Below, one piece after another: positions 55,544-64,000 of a DNA stretch of 64,000 nucleotides. Each line of letters starts with the position of its first letter. Position 1 is the first letter of the stretch. The position numbers and the translations under genes are program-made. Below the pieces are notes generated by a model that had not been told where the DNA came from, did no database searches, and saw only the letters and a program-made list of their open reading frames with translations. The DNA is taken from NCBI RefSeq assembly GCF_000188055.2, contig NZ_AEUZ02000001.1:62001-126000 (forward strand). Reading direction: 5' to 3'. The stretch comes from Streptococcus urinalis 2285-97. Its GTDB lineage: Bacteria > Bacillota > Bacilli > Lactobacillales > Streptococcaceae.

Positions 55544-56011
55544 TTATGGCATCACTAAATTAAGTCCAACGGTTGTTAGAGTTCCCATAAGAATACCAGC
55601 TAAAATAACGCCAAGCATTACTGCAATAACACTCTGTTTAAATTCCCAATCTAAAATACTAGCAGCTAAGGTACCCGTCCAGGCACCTGTTCCAGGAAGT
55701 GGAATACCAACAAAAAGAATCAAGGCAATAAAGAGTCCTTTTTCACCAGCGGTAGCTGCTAATTTTTGACCACCACTATGTCCTTTTTTCAAGCACCAAG
55801 TAAAGAATTTACCAATGTATGCTTTGTTTGCTCCCCACTCTAAAACTTTGCGTGCAAAAAAGAAAATAATTGGAACAGGAAGCATGTTACCGATTACTCC
55901 TATAGCTAAAGCTTGCCACATAGGAATACCAGTTGCAATGGCGTAAGGCACAGCTCCTCTTAATTCAACAAGAGGAATCATTGAAATTAAAAATGTAATG
56001 AGATAATTCAT
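55544..56011 (-). CDS. small multidrug-export family membrane protein (COG2426)
   Basis: A 155-residue protein with about four to five membrane helices: MNYLITFLISMIPLVELRGAVP, then GNMLPVPIIFFFARKV, and FVGIPLPGTGAWTGTLAASIL. The ELRGAxP and PLPGTGAWTG motifs define the COG2426 'small multi-drug export' (DedA-like/re-entrant) family. Its transport role is not proven. It is divergent from ctsR. The following GNAT gene overlaps its surroundings by a few bases, so they are one transcript. Confidence 0.8.
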   Translation of the reverse strand: MNYLITFLISMIPLVELRGAVPYAIATGIPMWQALAIGVIGNMLPVPIIFFFARKVLEWGANKAYIGKFFTWCLKKGHSGGQKLAATAGEKGLFIALILFVGIPLPGTGAWTGTLAASILDWEFKQSVIAVMLGVILAGILMGTLTTVGLNLVMP

Positions 56012-56177
56012 AAATTATTGTAAAAAAACCTTTCGTCATATATCCAACTCTATTTTATCTTAGAATGAAAAGGAATACAACTGATAGTTAACAAGTAAAA
56101 ATATCTGATAATAAAATAACATTAGAAAAAGTATTTCATTTTTAAAAAAGATAGAATTCTGCTATAATGTGATTAAT

Positions 56178-56194
56178 AGTCAGTTTTAGTCAAA
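56178..56194 (+). promoter_or_regulatory. CtsR operator before ctsR-clpC
   Basis: AGTCAGT-TTT-AGTCAAA: two CtsR heptads 3 bases apart, matching RGTCAAANANRGTCAAA except in the first heptad's last bases. It lies between the -10 TATAAT (56162-56167) and the start codon, so CtsR would autoregulate. Confidence 0.78.
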
Positions 56195-56216
56195 GAAAGA
56201 GAAAAGGAGTGACAAA

Positions 56217-56681
56217 ATGCCTACAAAAAATACTTCTGATAATATTGAAGAATATATCAAAGAACTCTTGGCACAATCAGGCATAGCTGAAATCAAAAGG
56301 TCACATTTAGCGGATACTTTTCGAGTCGTTCCTAGTCAAATTAATTATGTTATTAAAACCCGCTTTACAGAGAGTAGAGGATACGTTGTTGAAAGTAAAC
56401 GTGGTGGAGGAGGTTACATTAGAATAGCCAGAGTCCACTTTTCTGATAGACATCATATGTTTGGTAACTTACTAACAAATGTTAGTGATCAAGTCAGTGA
56501 ACAGGTTTTCACGGATGTGATTCAACTTTTGTTTGATGAATCTATTATCAGTGAACGTGAGGGAAACCTTATCTTAGCGACAGCTTCAGATGATGTCTTG
56601 GGTGCAGACGCTCCAAAAATACGGTCACGTATGTTACGAAAAATTTTACAAAGATTAGATAGAAAAGGATTCCATCTATGA
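56217..56681 (+). CDS. ctsR: CtsR transcriptional repressor of class III heat-shock genes
   Basis: A 154-residue CtsR. The winged helix-turn-helix includes KRSHLADTFRVVPSQINYVI, the Gly-rich wing is SKRGGGGYIRIARV (about 63-76, containing the heat-sensing tetraglycine), and the C-terminal dimerisation domain follows. It represses clp and groE operons; heat and McsB-independent mechanisms relieve it in streptococci. AAGGAG precedes ATG 56217. Its stop overlaps the clpC start (ATGA). Confidence 0.95.
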   Translation: MPTKNTSDNIEEYIKELLAQSGIAEIKRSHLADTFRVVPSQINYVIKTRFTESRGYVVESKRGGGGYIRIARVHFSDRHHMFGNLLTNVSDQVSEQVFTDVIQLLFDESIISEREGNLILATASDDVLGADAPKIRSRMLRKILQRLDRKGFHL

Positions 56682-59119
56682 GTGATTATTCATACAAAAT
56701 GCAAGAAATATTTAAACGAGCACAATTTCAAGCAGCTCGTTATAGAAGTTTATACCTTGAAACTTGGCATATATTATTAGCTATGGTAGCCGCAGAAGAT
56801 TCTTTAGCAGGTCTTGTTTTTTCAGAATTTGATTCAAAATTTTCACCAGAAGAATATGAAGCGGCAGCAATTTTAGCTTTAGGTAAAGTGCCACAAGAAG
56901 TTGGTTCAGATATTCAATTAGTTCCCCAATCTAGAGCTTTAACTGAAATCTTGCGTTTCTCAGATGCTATTAGACAAATTACTGGTTCCAATGCAATTGG
57001 TTCAGAACATGTTTTATTTTCAATGCTTTTTACTCCAGATTTGTTAGCAACGAGATTGTTAGAAATCGTTGGCTTTAGAGTAAAAGATGATGGAAATAAT
57101 GAGCCTCGTCTTATTGATTTACGTCGGGTTGTTGAAAAGCATGCTGGTTTTACAAAGGAACATTTAAAAGCTATCCATGAATTACGTAAACCGAAGAAAA
57201 ATAAAACTGCAGGTTCATTTTCTGACATGATGAAACCCCCTATAACAGCAGGAGACTTATCAGATTTCACTAGAGACTTAACTGAAATGGCAAGACAGGG
57301 ACGTTTAGAGCCAGTTATTGGTCGTGATAAAGAAGTGTCTCGTATGGTTCAAGTTTTAAGCCGAAAAACAAAAAACAACCCTGTTTTAGTTGGTGATGCT
57401 GGGGTTGGTAAAACTGCTCTAGCTTATGGTTTAGCACAGCGTATTGCAACTGGAGCTATTCCTTACGAACTTCAAGATATGAAAGTGTTAGAGCTTGATA
57501 TGATGAGTGTTGTTGCAGGAACGAGGTTCAGAGGTGATTTTGAAGAACGAATGAATCAGATTATTGATGACATTGAATCTGACGGCAACATTATTCTCTT
57601 TGTTGATGAGTTACACACCATAATGGGTTCAGGGAGTGGTATTGATAGTACTTTAGATGCCGCAAATATTCTAAAGCCAGCTCTCTCTAGAGGAACACTT
57701 CATATGATAGGTGCAACAACACAAGAGGAGTATCAAAAACATATTGAAAAAGATGCGGCATTATCTCGTCGTTTTGCAAAAGTTTTAATTGAAGAGCCAA
57801 GTCTTGATGATGCTTATCAAATTTTATTGGGTCTCAAATCATCTTACGAAGATTATCATCATGTAACCATATCAGATGATGCTGTATTGACAGCAGTTAA
57901 AGCAGCAAAACGGTATTTAACCAGTAAAAACTTACCGGATTCAGCAATTGATTTATTAGATGAAGCGAGTGCGACTGTCCAAGGTCTTGTTAAAAAATCT
58001 CAAGAACCTTTGTTAAGTCCAATTGATGAAGCAATCCTTTCTGGTGACTATAAGAAAGTTGCAAAGCTTATTAAATCAACAAATGAGAAAAAAGAAAAGA
58101 CACATACTCCAGTGACGTCTGAGGATATTATGGTAACGCTAAGTAAGCTTTCTGGCATTCCTCTTGAAAAATTAACAAAAGCAGATAGTCGTAAATATTT
58201 ACAACTTGAAAAAGAACTCCATAAACGAGTTATTGGTCAAGATGATGCTGTTTCAGCAATTTCTAAAGCAATCCGACGTAATCAATCTGGTATTCGCACT
58301 GGAAAACGCCCAATTGGTTCTTTTATGTTTTTAGGTCCAACAGGTGTTGGTAAGACAGAATTGGCCAAGGCATTGGCAGAAGTGCTATTTGATGATGAAT
58401 CAGCTTTGATTCGTTTTGATATGTCTGAATATATGGAAAAATTTGCCGCCAGTCGATTAAATGGAGCACCTCCAGGCTATGTTGGCTATGATGAAGGCGG
58501 TGAATTGACAGAAAAAGTAAGAAATAATCCTTATTCAGTCTTACTCTTTGATGAAGTTGAAAAAGCACATCCGGATATTTTTAATGTCCTTCTACAAGTT
58601 CTTGATGACGGTGTCTTAACAGACAGTAGAGGTCGTAAAGTTGACTTTTCAAATACCATCATTATCATGACAAGTAATCTTGGGGCAACAGCAATTCGAG
58701 ATGATAAAACAGTTGGCTTCGGTGCGAAAGATATTTCATTTGATCATTCGGCGATGGAAAAACGGATTATGGAAGAACTTAAAAAAGCCTATCGACCAGA
58801 ATTTATCAATCGTATTGATGAAAAGATTGTATTTCATAACTTATCTGAAACAGATATTAAAGATATTGTTAAAATCATGGTTCAACCCCTTATTAGTAAT
58901 CTAGCAGAAAAAGGTATTAGGCTAAAATTTCAACCTTCTGCTCTAAAACATCTGGCTCAAGATGGTTATGATGTTGAAATGGGTGCTCGACCACTGAGAA
59001 GGACAATCCAAACACAAGTAGAAGATACGTTATCAGAATTGATTCTTTCACAAGAAATAAAAGCTGGAGATAGCTTAACAATTGGTGTTTCAAAAGGAAA
59101 ATTAAAATTTACATATTGA
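56678..59119 (+). CDS. clpC: ATP-dependent Clp protease ATP-binding subunit ClpC
   Basis: An 813-residue Hsp100 ATPase. Tandem N-terminal Clp-N repeats (about 5-145) are followed by AAA-1 with Walker A GDAGVGKTALAYG (about 237) and LFVDELHTIMGSG, and AAA-2 with GPTGVGKTELAKALAE (about 552), MSEYMEKFAASRL and LLFDEVEKAHPD. It unfolds substrates for ClpP. Between the two AAA modules there is a short helical insert (about 445-475) without a clear UVR motif. It is co-transcribed with ctsR and followed by a terminator. Confidence 0.96.
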   Translation: MSDYSYKMQEIFKRAQFQAARYRSLYLETWHILLAMVAAEDSLAGLVFSEFDSKFSPEEYEAAAILALGKVPQEVGSDIQLVPQSRALTEILRFSDAIRQITGSNAIGSEHVLFSMLFTPDLLATRLLEIVGFRVKDDGNNEPRLIDLRRVVEKHAGFTKEHLKAIHELRKPKKNKTAGSFSDMMKPPITAGDLSDFTRDLTEMARQGRLEPVIGRDKEVSRMVQVLSRKTKNNPVLVGDAGVGKTALAYGLAQRIATGAIPYELQDMKVLELDMMSVVAGTRFRGDFEERMNQIIDDIESDGNIILFVDELHTIMGSGSGIDSTLDAANILKPALSRGTLHMIGATTQEEYQKHIEKDAALSRRFAKVLIEEPSLDDAYQILLGLKSSYEDYHHVTISDDAVLTAVKAAKRYLTSKNLPDSAIDLLDEASATVQGLVKKSQEPLLSPIDEAILSGDYKKVAKLIKSTNEKKEKTHTPVTSEDIMVTLSKLSGIPLEKLTKADSRKYLQLEKELHKRVIGQDDAVSAISKAIRRNQSGIRTGKRPIGSFMFLGPTGVGKTELAKALAEVLFDDESALIRFDMSEYMEKFAASRLNGAPPGYVGYDEGGELTEKVRNNPYSVLLFDEVEKAHPDIFNVLLQVLDDGVLTDSRGRKVDFSNTIIIMTSNLGATAIRDDKTVGFGAKDISFDHSAMEKRIMEELKKAYRPEFINRIDEKIVFHNLSETDIKDIVKIMVQPLISNLAEKGIRLKFQPSALKHLAQDGYDVEMGARPLRRTIQTQVEDTLSELILSQEIKAGDSLTIGVSKGKLKFTY

Positions 59120-59152
59120 GAAAAAAGCTTATTAAAAATAAGCTCTTTTTTC
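59119..59152 (+). terminator. terminator after clpC
   Basis: GAAAAAAGCTTATT / ATAAGCT-CTTTTTTC-type stem ending in six T. Its end abuts the CtsR site of groESL. Confidence 0.8.
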
Positions 59153-59218
59153 TTGACTATTTTTGACCAAGTGATAAAATAGATACAGAAATTAGCACTC
59201 GTTACTAAAGAGTGCTAG
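59152..59218 (+). promoter_or_regulatory. groESL control region: CtsR box, promoter and CIRCE
   Basis: CtsR site on the minus strand (59152-59168, heptads GGTCAAA and AGTCAAG with 3-base gap) overlaps -35 TTGACT (59153-59158); -10 TAAAAT is at 59175-59180. CIRCE TTAGCACTC-N9-GAGTGCTAG (59192-59218) has one mismatch in the last base. Dual CtsR/HrcA control of groE is known in streptococci. Confidence 0.9.
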
Positions 59219-59245
59219 ATACTAGAAATTATTGGAGGTCTAAAC

Positions 59246-59533
59246 ATGTTAAAACCATTAGGTGATCGTGTTGTCGTAAAAATTGAAGAAGAAAAAGAAC
59301 AGACAGTTGGTGGCTTTGTTTTAGCAGGTACTCATAAAGAAGATACTCAAATCGCTACTGTTGTAGCGGTAAGTGAGACTGGTATAAGGACACTAACGGG
59401 CGAAGTTATTCCGACTGATTTAACAGTCGGCGACAAAGTTGTATTAGCAGTAGGAAGTGGCCTAACTGTAAAAGATGGCGATGAAACAGTGACAATCGTT
59501 AGAGAATCAGATGTTTTAGCTGTTTTAGCTTAA
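59246..59533 (+). CDS. groES: co-chaperonin GroES
   Basis: A 95-residue Hsp10: [19 protein letters not shown], the mobile loop [16 protein letters not shown] and the [15 protein letters not shown] dome region. Heptameric lid of GroEL. GGAGG precedes ATG 59246. First gene of the groESL operon. Confidence 0.97.
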   Translation: MLKPLGDRVVVKIEEEKEQTVGGFVLAGTHKEDTQIATVVAVSETGIRTLTGEVIPTDLTVGDKVVLAVGSGLTVKDGDETVTIVRESDVLAVLA

Positions 59534-59546
59534 AACATTAAATTGA

Positions 59547-61202
<1,656 letters not shown>

Positions 61203-61230
61203 AAAAGAAGCAATTAATTGCTTCTTTTTG
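61203..61230 (+). terminator. terminator after groEL
   Basis: AAAAAAGAAGCAATT / AATTGCTTCTTTTT palindromic stem with a T tail. Confidence 0.88.
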
Positions 61231-61373
61231 TTTTTTACAATAAAAAAGCCCATCTAGGGATGGACTCTTTCGAAAAAGAAAAGTTTTAATTTAGGAGTAA
61301 AGATAGTATAGGAAATTTTTCCTAAAAAAGCTTAAGCATAAAAAGGTATATTTAAAATTAAAAAGTAATATTA

Positions 61374-61406
61374 TTTAAGTTTTCTTTAAGTAAGCCTGGT
61401 TATACT
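61374..61406 (+). promoter_or_regulatory. CiaR-regulated promoter
   Basis: TTTAAG-TTTTC-TTTAAG (61374-61390) is an exact CiaR direct repeat (TTTAAG-N5-TTTAAG). The -10 TATACT (61401-61406) starts 10 bases after it, the spacing known for CiaR-activated promoters. Confidence 0.88.
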
Positions 61407-61412
61407 ATATTT

Positions 61413-61476
61413 ATCCTAAAATTTTTCATAAAATCTCCCGAAAACACCTGACTTTTTAAGACCAGGTGTTTTCTTG
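61413..61476 (+). ncRNA. csRNA (CiaR-dependent small RNA)
   Basis: Transcription from the CiaR promoter would yield about 65-75 nt: a short unpaired region (ATTTTTCATAAAATCTCCC, about 61420-61439) complementary to ribosome-site and start-codon sequences, then the hairpin GAAAACACCTG / CAGGTGTTTTC (61440-61450 with 61463-61473) and a T-rich tail. This is the streptococcal csRNA design, whose members base-pair with mRNAs to block translation initiation. No reading frame with a ribosome site lies in it. It sits between groEL and a TcaA-like gene; other csRNAs lie elsewhere and are not seen here. Confidence 0.85.
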
Positions 61477-61546
61477 TCTTTTCCTAAGCATCTCAATTAG
61501 CTTTTTGTTATAATGAGAGTGATTGGAAAAGAAAGTGAGAAATGAT

Positions 61547-63181
61547 ATGAAAAAACTATTACAACGTAAATCAATCAAAATCGTTGCCATAGTTACTGCT
61601 ATTATTGCAGTCCTTTTAATAGCATGGGGTGGTTTTTATTATTCAAAAGCCAATCAAATGAATCGTTTTATTAATGCTTACAAAAAATCAAATGGAGATA
61701 CTTTTGAAAATATTAAAGAGTATCTTGTTTGGTCTGATACCAAAAAACAAGTAACAAATGATGAAGCTCAATTTGCCAACTACAAACATTTGACTTCAAG
61801 CCAGGCCGATACTCTTAAAACGGAACTAAAATTAGCTCAATCCGGTGATGACAGGTATATGGTCAGTGTCGGTAGACGATTTTTCATTTTTCCAGATTAT
61901 CGTGTAGCTATTAAACCTATTTCTTTAACTCTGAAAACAAATGTTCCAAATGTTGATATTCTATTGAATCAAAAAAAAGTTACCACTTCTAATTCTGAAG
62001 ATTTCAGTACTAAAGTCAATCATATTCCTAAGGCTAATTATACTGCAAAATTATCTGGACAATATAAAAACCAGGCTATTGAAGTCAGCAAAGATTTTGA
62101 TGGTGAAAATACAACTCTTGATTTGACAGTAACATTTAAAAATTTCACCGTCACCAGTAATTTGGGTGAGGGAGAGCTTTATTTTGATAAAACACGTATT
62201 GGTAGTTTAAAAGAGGGACAGTATCAAGTAAAAGAGTATCCCTTAACAGATTCTGCAAAAGCTTATGTGGAGAAAAACTTTTCTGATGGTTCATTATTGT
62301 CAGAGAAAAAAGATATTTCAAGTATTGATGATAATGCGACAGTTTCTTTAGATGCAACAAATCTATTGAATAATGAAACTGCAGGACAACAGTTAGTAAC
62401 TATCTTTAACCAACTTATTCAATATGTTAACAGCGGTCAAGATGCCGCAAATATAGAATCCATTTTTGAAGGTGGGACGTCAAATCCATTTTATATAGGT
62501 CTAAAAGATAGTGTTAAATCAAGGATGAGTACTGATAGTCGGAAGGCTTCAAGTTTTAATATTCCAAATATCAATCTAACAAGTCTGACTCAAATAGGTA
62601 AAAACAGCTATCAAGTTAACTTCACCGCTGTCTATGACTTCTTTTATGATAAAGCAACAGATTCTGAGAAAGGAACAATTGGTCATGTTGTTCAGGATAT
62701 TTCAGGACAATTAGTATTAAAAAAATCTGGTCAGTCTTATATTGTGACACAAAAAGGCCAACAAGAACTAAATGTGACAAAAGAAGATAACCAAGTTAAA
62801 GCTGAAAGTGTTTTTCCAGAATCACTGATTGGGACTTGGACTGGAACTCAGAATGAATTAGAAGTGGAAATGACTTTTGCAAAAGACGGGACGATTACTC
62901 GTAAAATCCATCAAAAAGATGGGAAAATACCTGATGAGACCAAGACTGCTAAAGTAACCTCGCTTGAAGATAAAGGAAATCATAATTACCTTTATCATTA
63001 TGATTCGTGTACTGACACAAGTGCCTTTATTACCAGTGGAATTGGTGGTGCTGGTGTTAAATATGCTTATGGTATACAGATTAATGATCAAAAAATTAAA
63101 ATTATTATCTGGCAAACAAGTATCAATTCAGACTTTAACTATGATAAACCAATGACTGGTCCCGAACTTAGTAAGAAATAA
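61547..63181 (+). CDS. TcaA-like membrane-anchored protein
   Basis: A 544-residue protein. A basic N-terminus and one membrane helix (about 12-34: IVAIVTAIIAVLLIAWGGFYY) are followed by a large extracytoplasmic part. Segments such as LTLKTNVPNVDILLNQKKVT (a PEGA-like beta repeat), YTAKLSGQYKNQAIEVSKDF and an NTF2-like region QLVTIFNQLIQYVNSG follow the TcaA/YvbJ arrangement. In S. aureus TcaA affects glycopeptide and host-lipid sensitivity; here the N-terminal zinc ribbon is missing. The last about 120 residues (ESLIGTWTGTQNELEVEMTF...) resemble a lipocalin-like domain and may be a lineage addition. I start at ATG 61547 (AAAGTGAG upstream); TTG 61523 is less likely. Confidence 0.65.
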   Translation: MKKLLQRKSIKIVAIVTAIIAVLLIAWGGFYYSKANQMNRFINAYKKSNGDTFENIKEYLVWSDTKKQVTNDEAQFANYKHLTSSQADTLKTELKLAQSGDDRYMVSVGRRFFIFPDYRVAIKPISLTLKTNVPNVDILLNQKKVTTSNSEDFSTKVNHIPKANYTAKLSGQYKNQAIEVSKDFDGENTTLDLTVTFKNFTVTSNLGEGELYFDKTRIGSLKEGQYQVKEYPLTDSAKAYVEKNFSDGSLLSEKKDISSIDDNATVSLDATNLLNNETAGQQLVTIFNQLIQYVNSGQDAANIESIFEGGTSNPFYIGLKDSVKSRMSTDSRKASSFNIPNINLTSLTQIGKNSYQVNFTAVYDFFYDKATDSEKGTIGHVVQDISGQLVLKKSGQSYIVTQKGQQELNVTKEDNQVKAESVFPESLIGTWTGTQNELEVEMTFAKDGTITRKIHQKDGKIPDETKTAKVTSLEDKGNHNYLYHYDSCTDTSAFITSGIGGAGVKYAYGIQINDQKIKIIIWQTSINSDFNYDKPMTGPELSKK

Positions 63182-63212
63182 AAAAAGAGCATATCCTTGT
63201 GGTATGCTCTTT
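63180..63212. terminator. bidirectional terminator
   Basis: AAAAGAGCATA / TATGCTCTTTT stem (about 63183-63213) between convergent genes. Confidence 0.82.
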
Positions 63213-64000
63213 TAAAAGTAAGTAGCTAATATTTTTTCAAATGAATCTGAGATTGCATTTACCCTAATTTTTTCAAGTGATAATGGATGGATAAAACTTA
63301 ATCTATGCGCGTGTAACATTAAACGACTAGCTTTTTCAGTAGCATATAGTGGATCACCAATAATAGCATGTCTATGATAAGCTAGATGAACTCTAATTTG
63401 ATGGGTGCGTCCGGTTTTTAAACGGCAATTAATCAAACTGACATGACTTCCTTTTTTAAGTAACCTGACCTCAGTAATAGCATTCTGACCGTATTTTTGA
63501 TCCACGATACGTTTTCGTCTATCGTGACGGTGACGCCCGATTTTATCTTTGTAGACGACCGTTTTAGAATCAAATGGTCTTTCGGTTACTGCCCAATACT
63601 CCCGATAAATGGTTTTATTTTCTAGAAGACGATTTAAGATAGGCAAAATAAAGGGATTTTTGGCAAATAAGATGGCACCACTTGTTTCCATATCTAGACG
63701 ATGAACAACATAACAAGTTTGCTTTGTATAAGCGCACACATGGTTTAATAAAGCAATCTCGTTAGGTTCATTGCCATGCGTTTTAATGCCCTCAGGTTTG
63801 TTGACAACAATCAAGTGTTCATCTTCGTAAAGACAGTCTATTTTATGACTATCTCCCCAAAGGATTTTCTTTTCAGGATAGACAGAATCTTCAAAATAAA
63901 GTTTAATCAAATCACCAGGTTTGACGACAGTTTGCCAATTAATATTGTGTCCGTTTATCCAAATATGCTTAGTTGTTCTTAGATAATGTCTGACTTTACG
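63212..64000 (-). CDS. RluD-type 23S rRNA/tRNA pseudouridine synthase, 5' end beyond the window
   Basis: The frame is open to the window edge, so the gene is partial (at least 262 codons). The catalytic motif VVHRLDMETSGAILFAKN (Asp in HRLD) is near the middle, with HLIVVNKPEGIKTHGNE before it and RTHQIRVHLAYHRHAIIGDPLY after it, the RluA/RluD family order. The upstream stretch in the same frame (VRHYLRTTKHIWINGHNINW) has an S4-like RNA-binding character. Such enzymes convert specific uridines to pseudouridine; the target base cannot be named. The TTG at 63910 is not a credible start. Confidence 0.88.
   Translation of the reverse strand, partial: RKVRHYLRTTKHIWINGHNINWQTVVKPGDLIKLYFEDSVYPEKKILWGDSHKIDCLYEDEHLIVVNKPEGIKTHGNEPNEIALLNHVCAYTKQTCYVVHRLDMETSGAILFAKNPFILPILNRLLENKTIYREYWAVTERPFDSKTVVYKDKIGRHRHDRRKRIVDQKYGQNAITEVRLLKKGSHVSLINCRLKTGRTHQIRVHLAYHRHAIIGDPLYATEKASRLMLHAHRLSFIHPLSLEKIRVNAISDSFEKILATYF

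Overview
The window is a low-GC Gram-positive chromosome segment from a pyogenic-group Streptococcus, most like S. uberis, S. parauberis or S. iniae. The evidence is a CAMP-factor gene, an LPXTG surface protein, CtsR and HrcA heat-shock sites, a CiaR-type small RNA, SigX (CIN-box) competence signals, zinc-free L32/L33 ribosomal proteins, and the argS-argR-mutS-mutL-ruvA-tag-cinA-recA-spx gene order familiar from pyogenic streptococci. The species call is inference, because no 16S or housekeeping alignment could be run.

Layout. 1-5.5 kb: membrane and surface functions (DUF1304 protein, decayed NUDIX gene, monooxygenase, hydrolase-mprF pair, CAMP factor). 6-8.8 kb: a copper-efflux operon with two small cupredoxins and a CopA ATPase behind two cop boxes, without a copY nearby. 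8.9-14.6 kb: S66 peptidase, truncated DinB protein, rpmG/rpmF, a TMEM175-like channel, hisS and an LPXTG adhesin. 14.8-30.5 kb: aspS, two YitT proteins, argS/argR, then the DNA repair and competence block mutS, mutL, fossil lmrP, ruvA, frameshifted tag, cinA, recA, spx. 30.6-38.1 kb: ireB-ruvX-yrzB, a membrane protein with a possible competence-linked small gene before it, and the anaerobic ribonucleotide reductase genes nrdD/nrdG under NrdR boxes. 38.1-47.6 kb: a DnaA-box cluster, yaaA, a frameshifted dioxygenase, the trehalose genes treR/treP/treC, an oxidoreductase and pepO. 47.6-52.2 kb: a strongly structured candidate small RNA, tsf, rpsB, ahpF, ahpC. 52.5-54.0 kb: tRNA-Cys followed by a prophage relic bounded by near-identical terminator repeats. 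54.1-64 kb: glycerate kinase, small enzymes, ctsR-clpC, groES-groEL, a csRNA, a TcaA-like protein and a partial pseudouridine synthase.

How the parts work together. Most genes are housekeeping: translation (hisS, aspS, argS, rpsB, tsf, rpmF, rpmG, tRNA-Cys), DNA repair and recombination (mutS, mutL, ruvA, recA, ruvX), proteostasis (ctsR, clpC, groE, spx) and redox defence (ahpC, ahpF, yaaA). Regulatory sites are unusually legible: CopY, CIN, NrdR, cre/TreR, CtsR, CIRCE and CiaR. Several accessory genes are broken (NUDIX, DinB, lmrP, tag, one Gfo/Idh oxidoreductase, the VOC dioxygenase, a phage lysin), which suggests recent reductive evolution or, for the homopolymer cases, sequence error.

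The least explained items are the four-loop C-rich RNA near 47.66-47.85 kb, the cloverleaf-like element at 53.54-53.67 kb in the prophage relic, the DnaA-box cluster at 38.06-38.17 kb, and the CIN-like box with a short reading frame at 31.69-31.84 kb.
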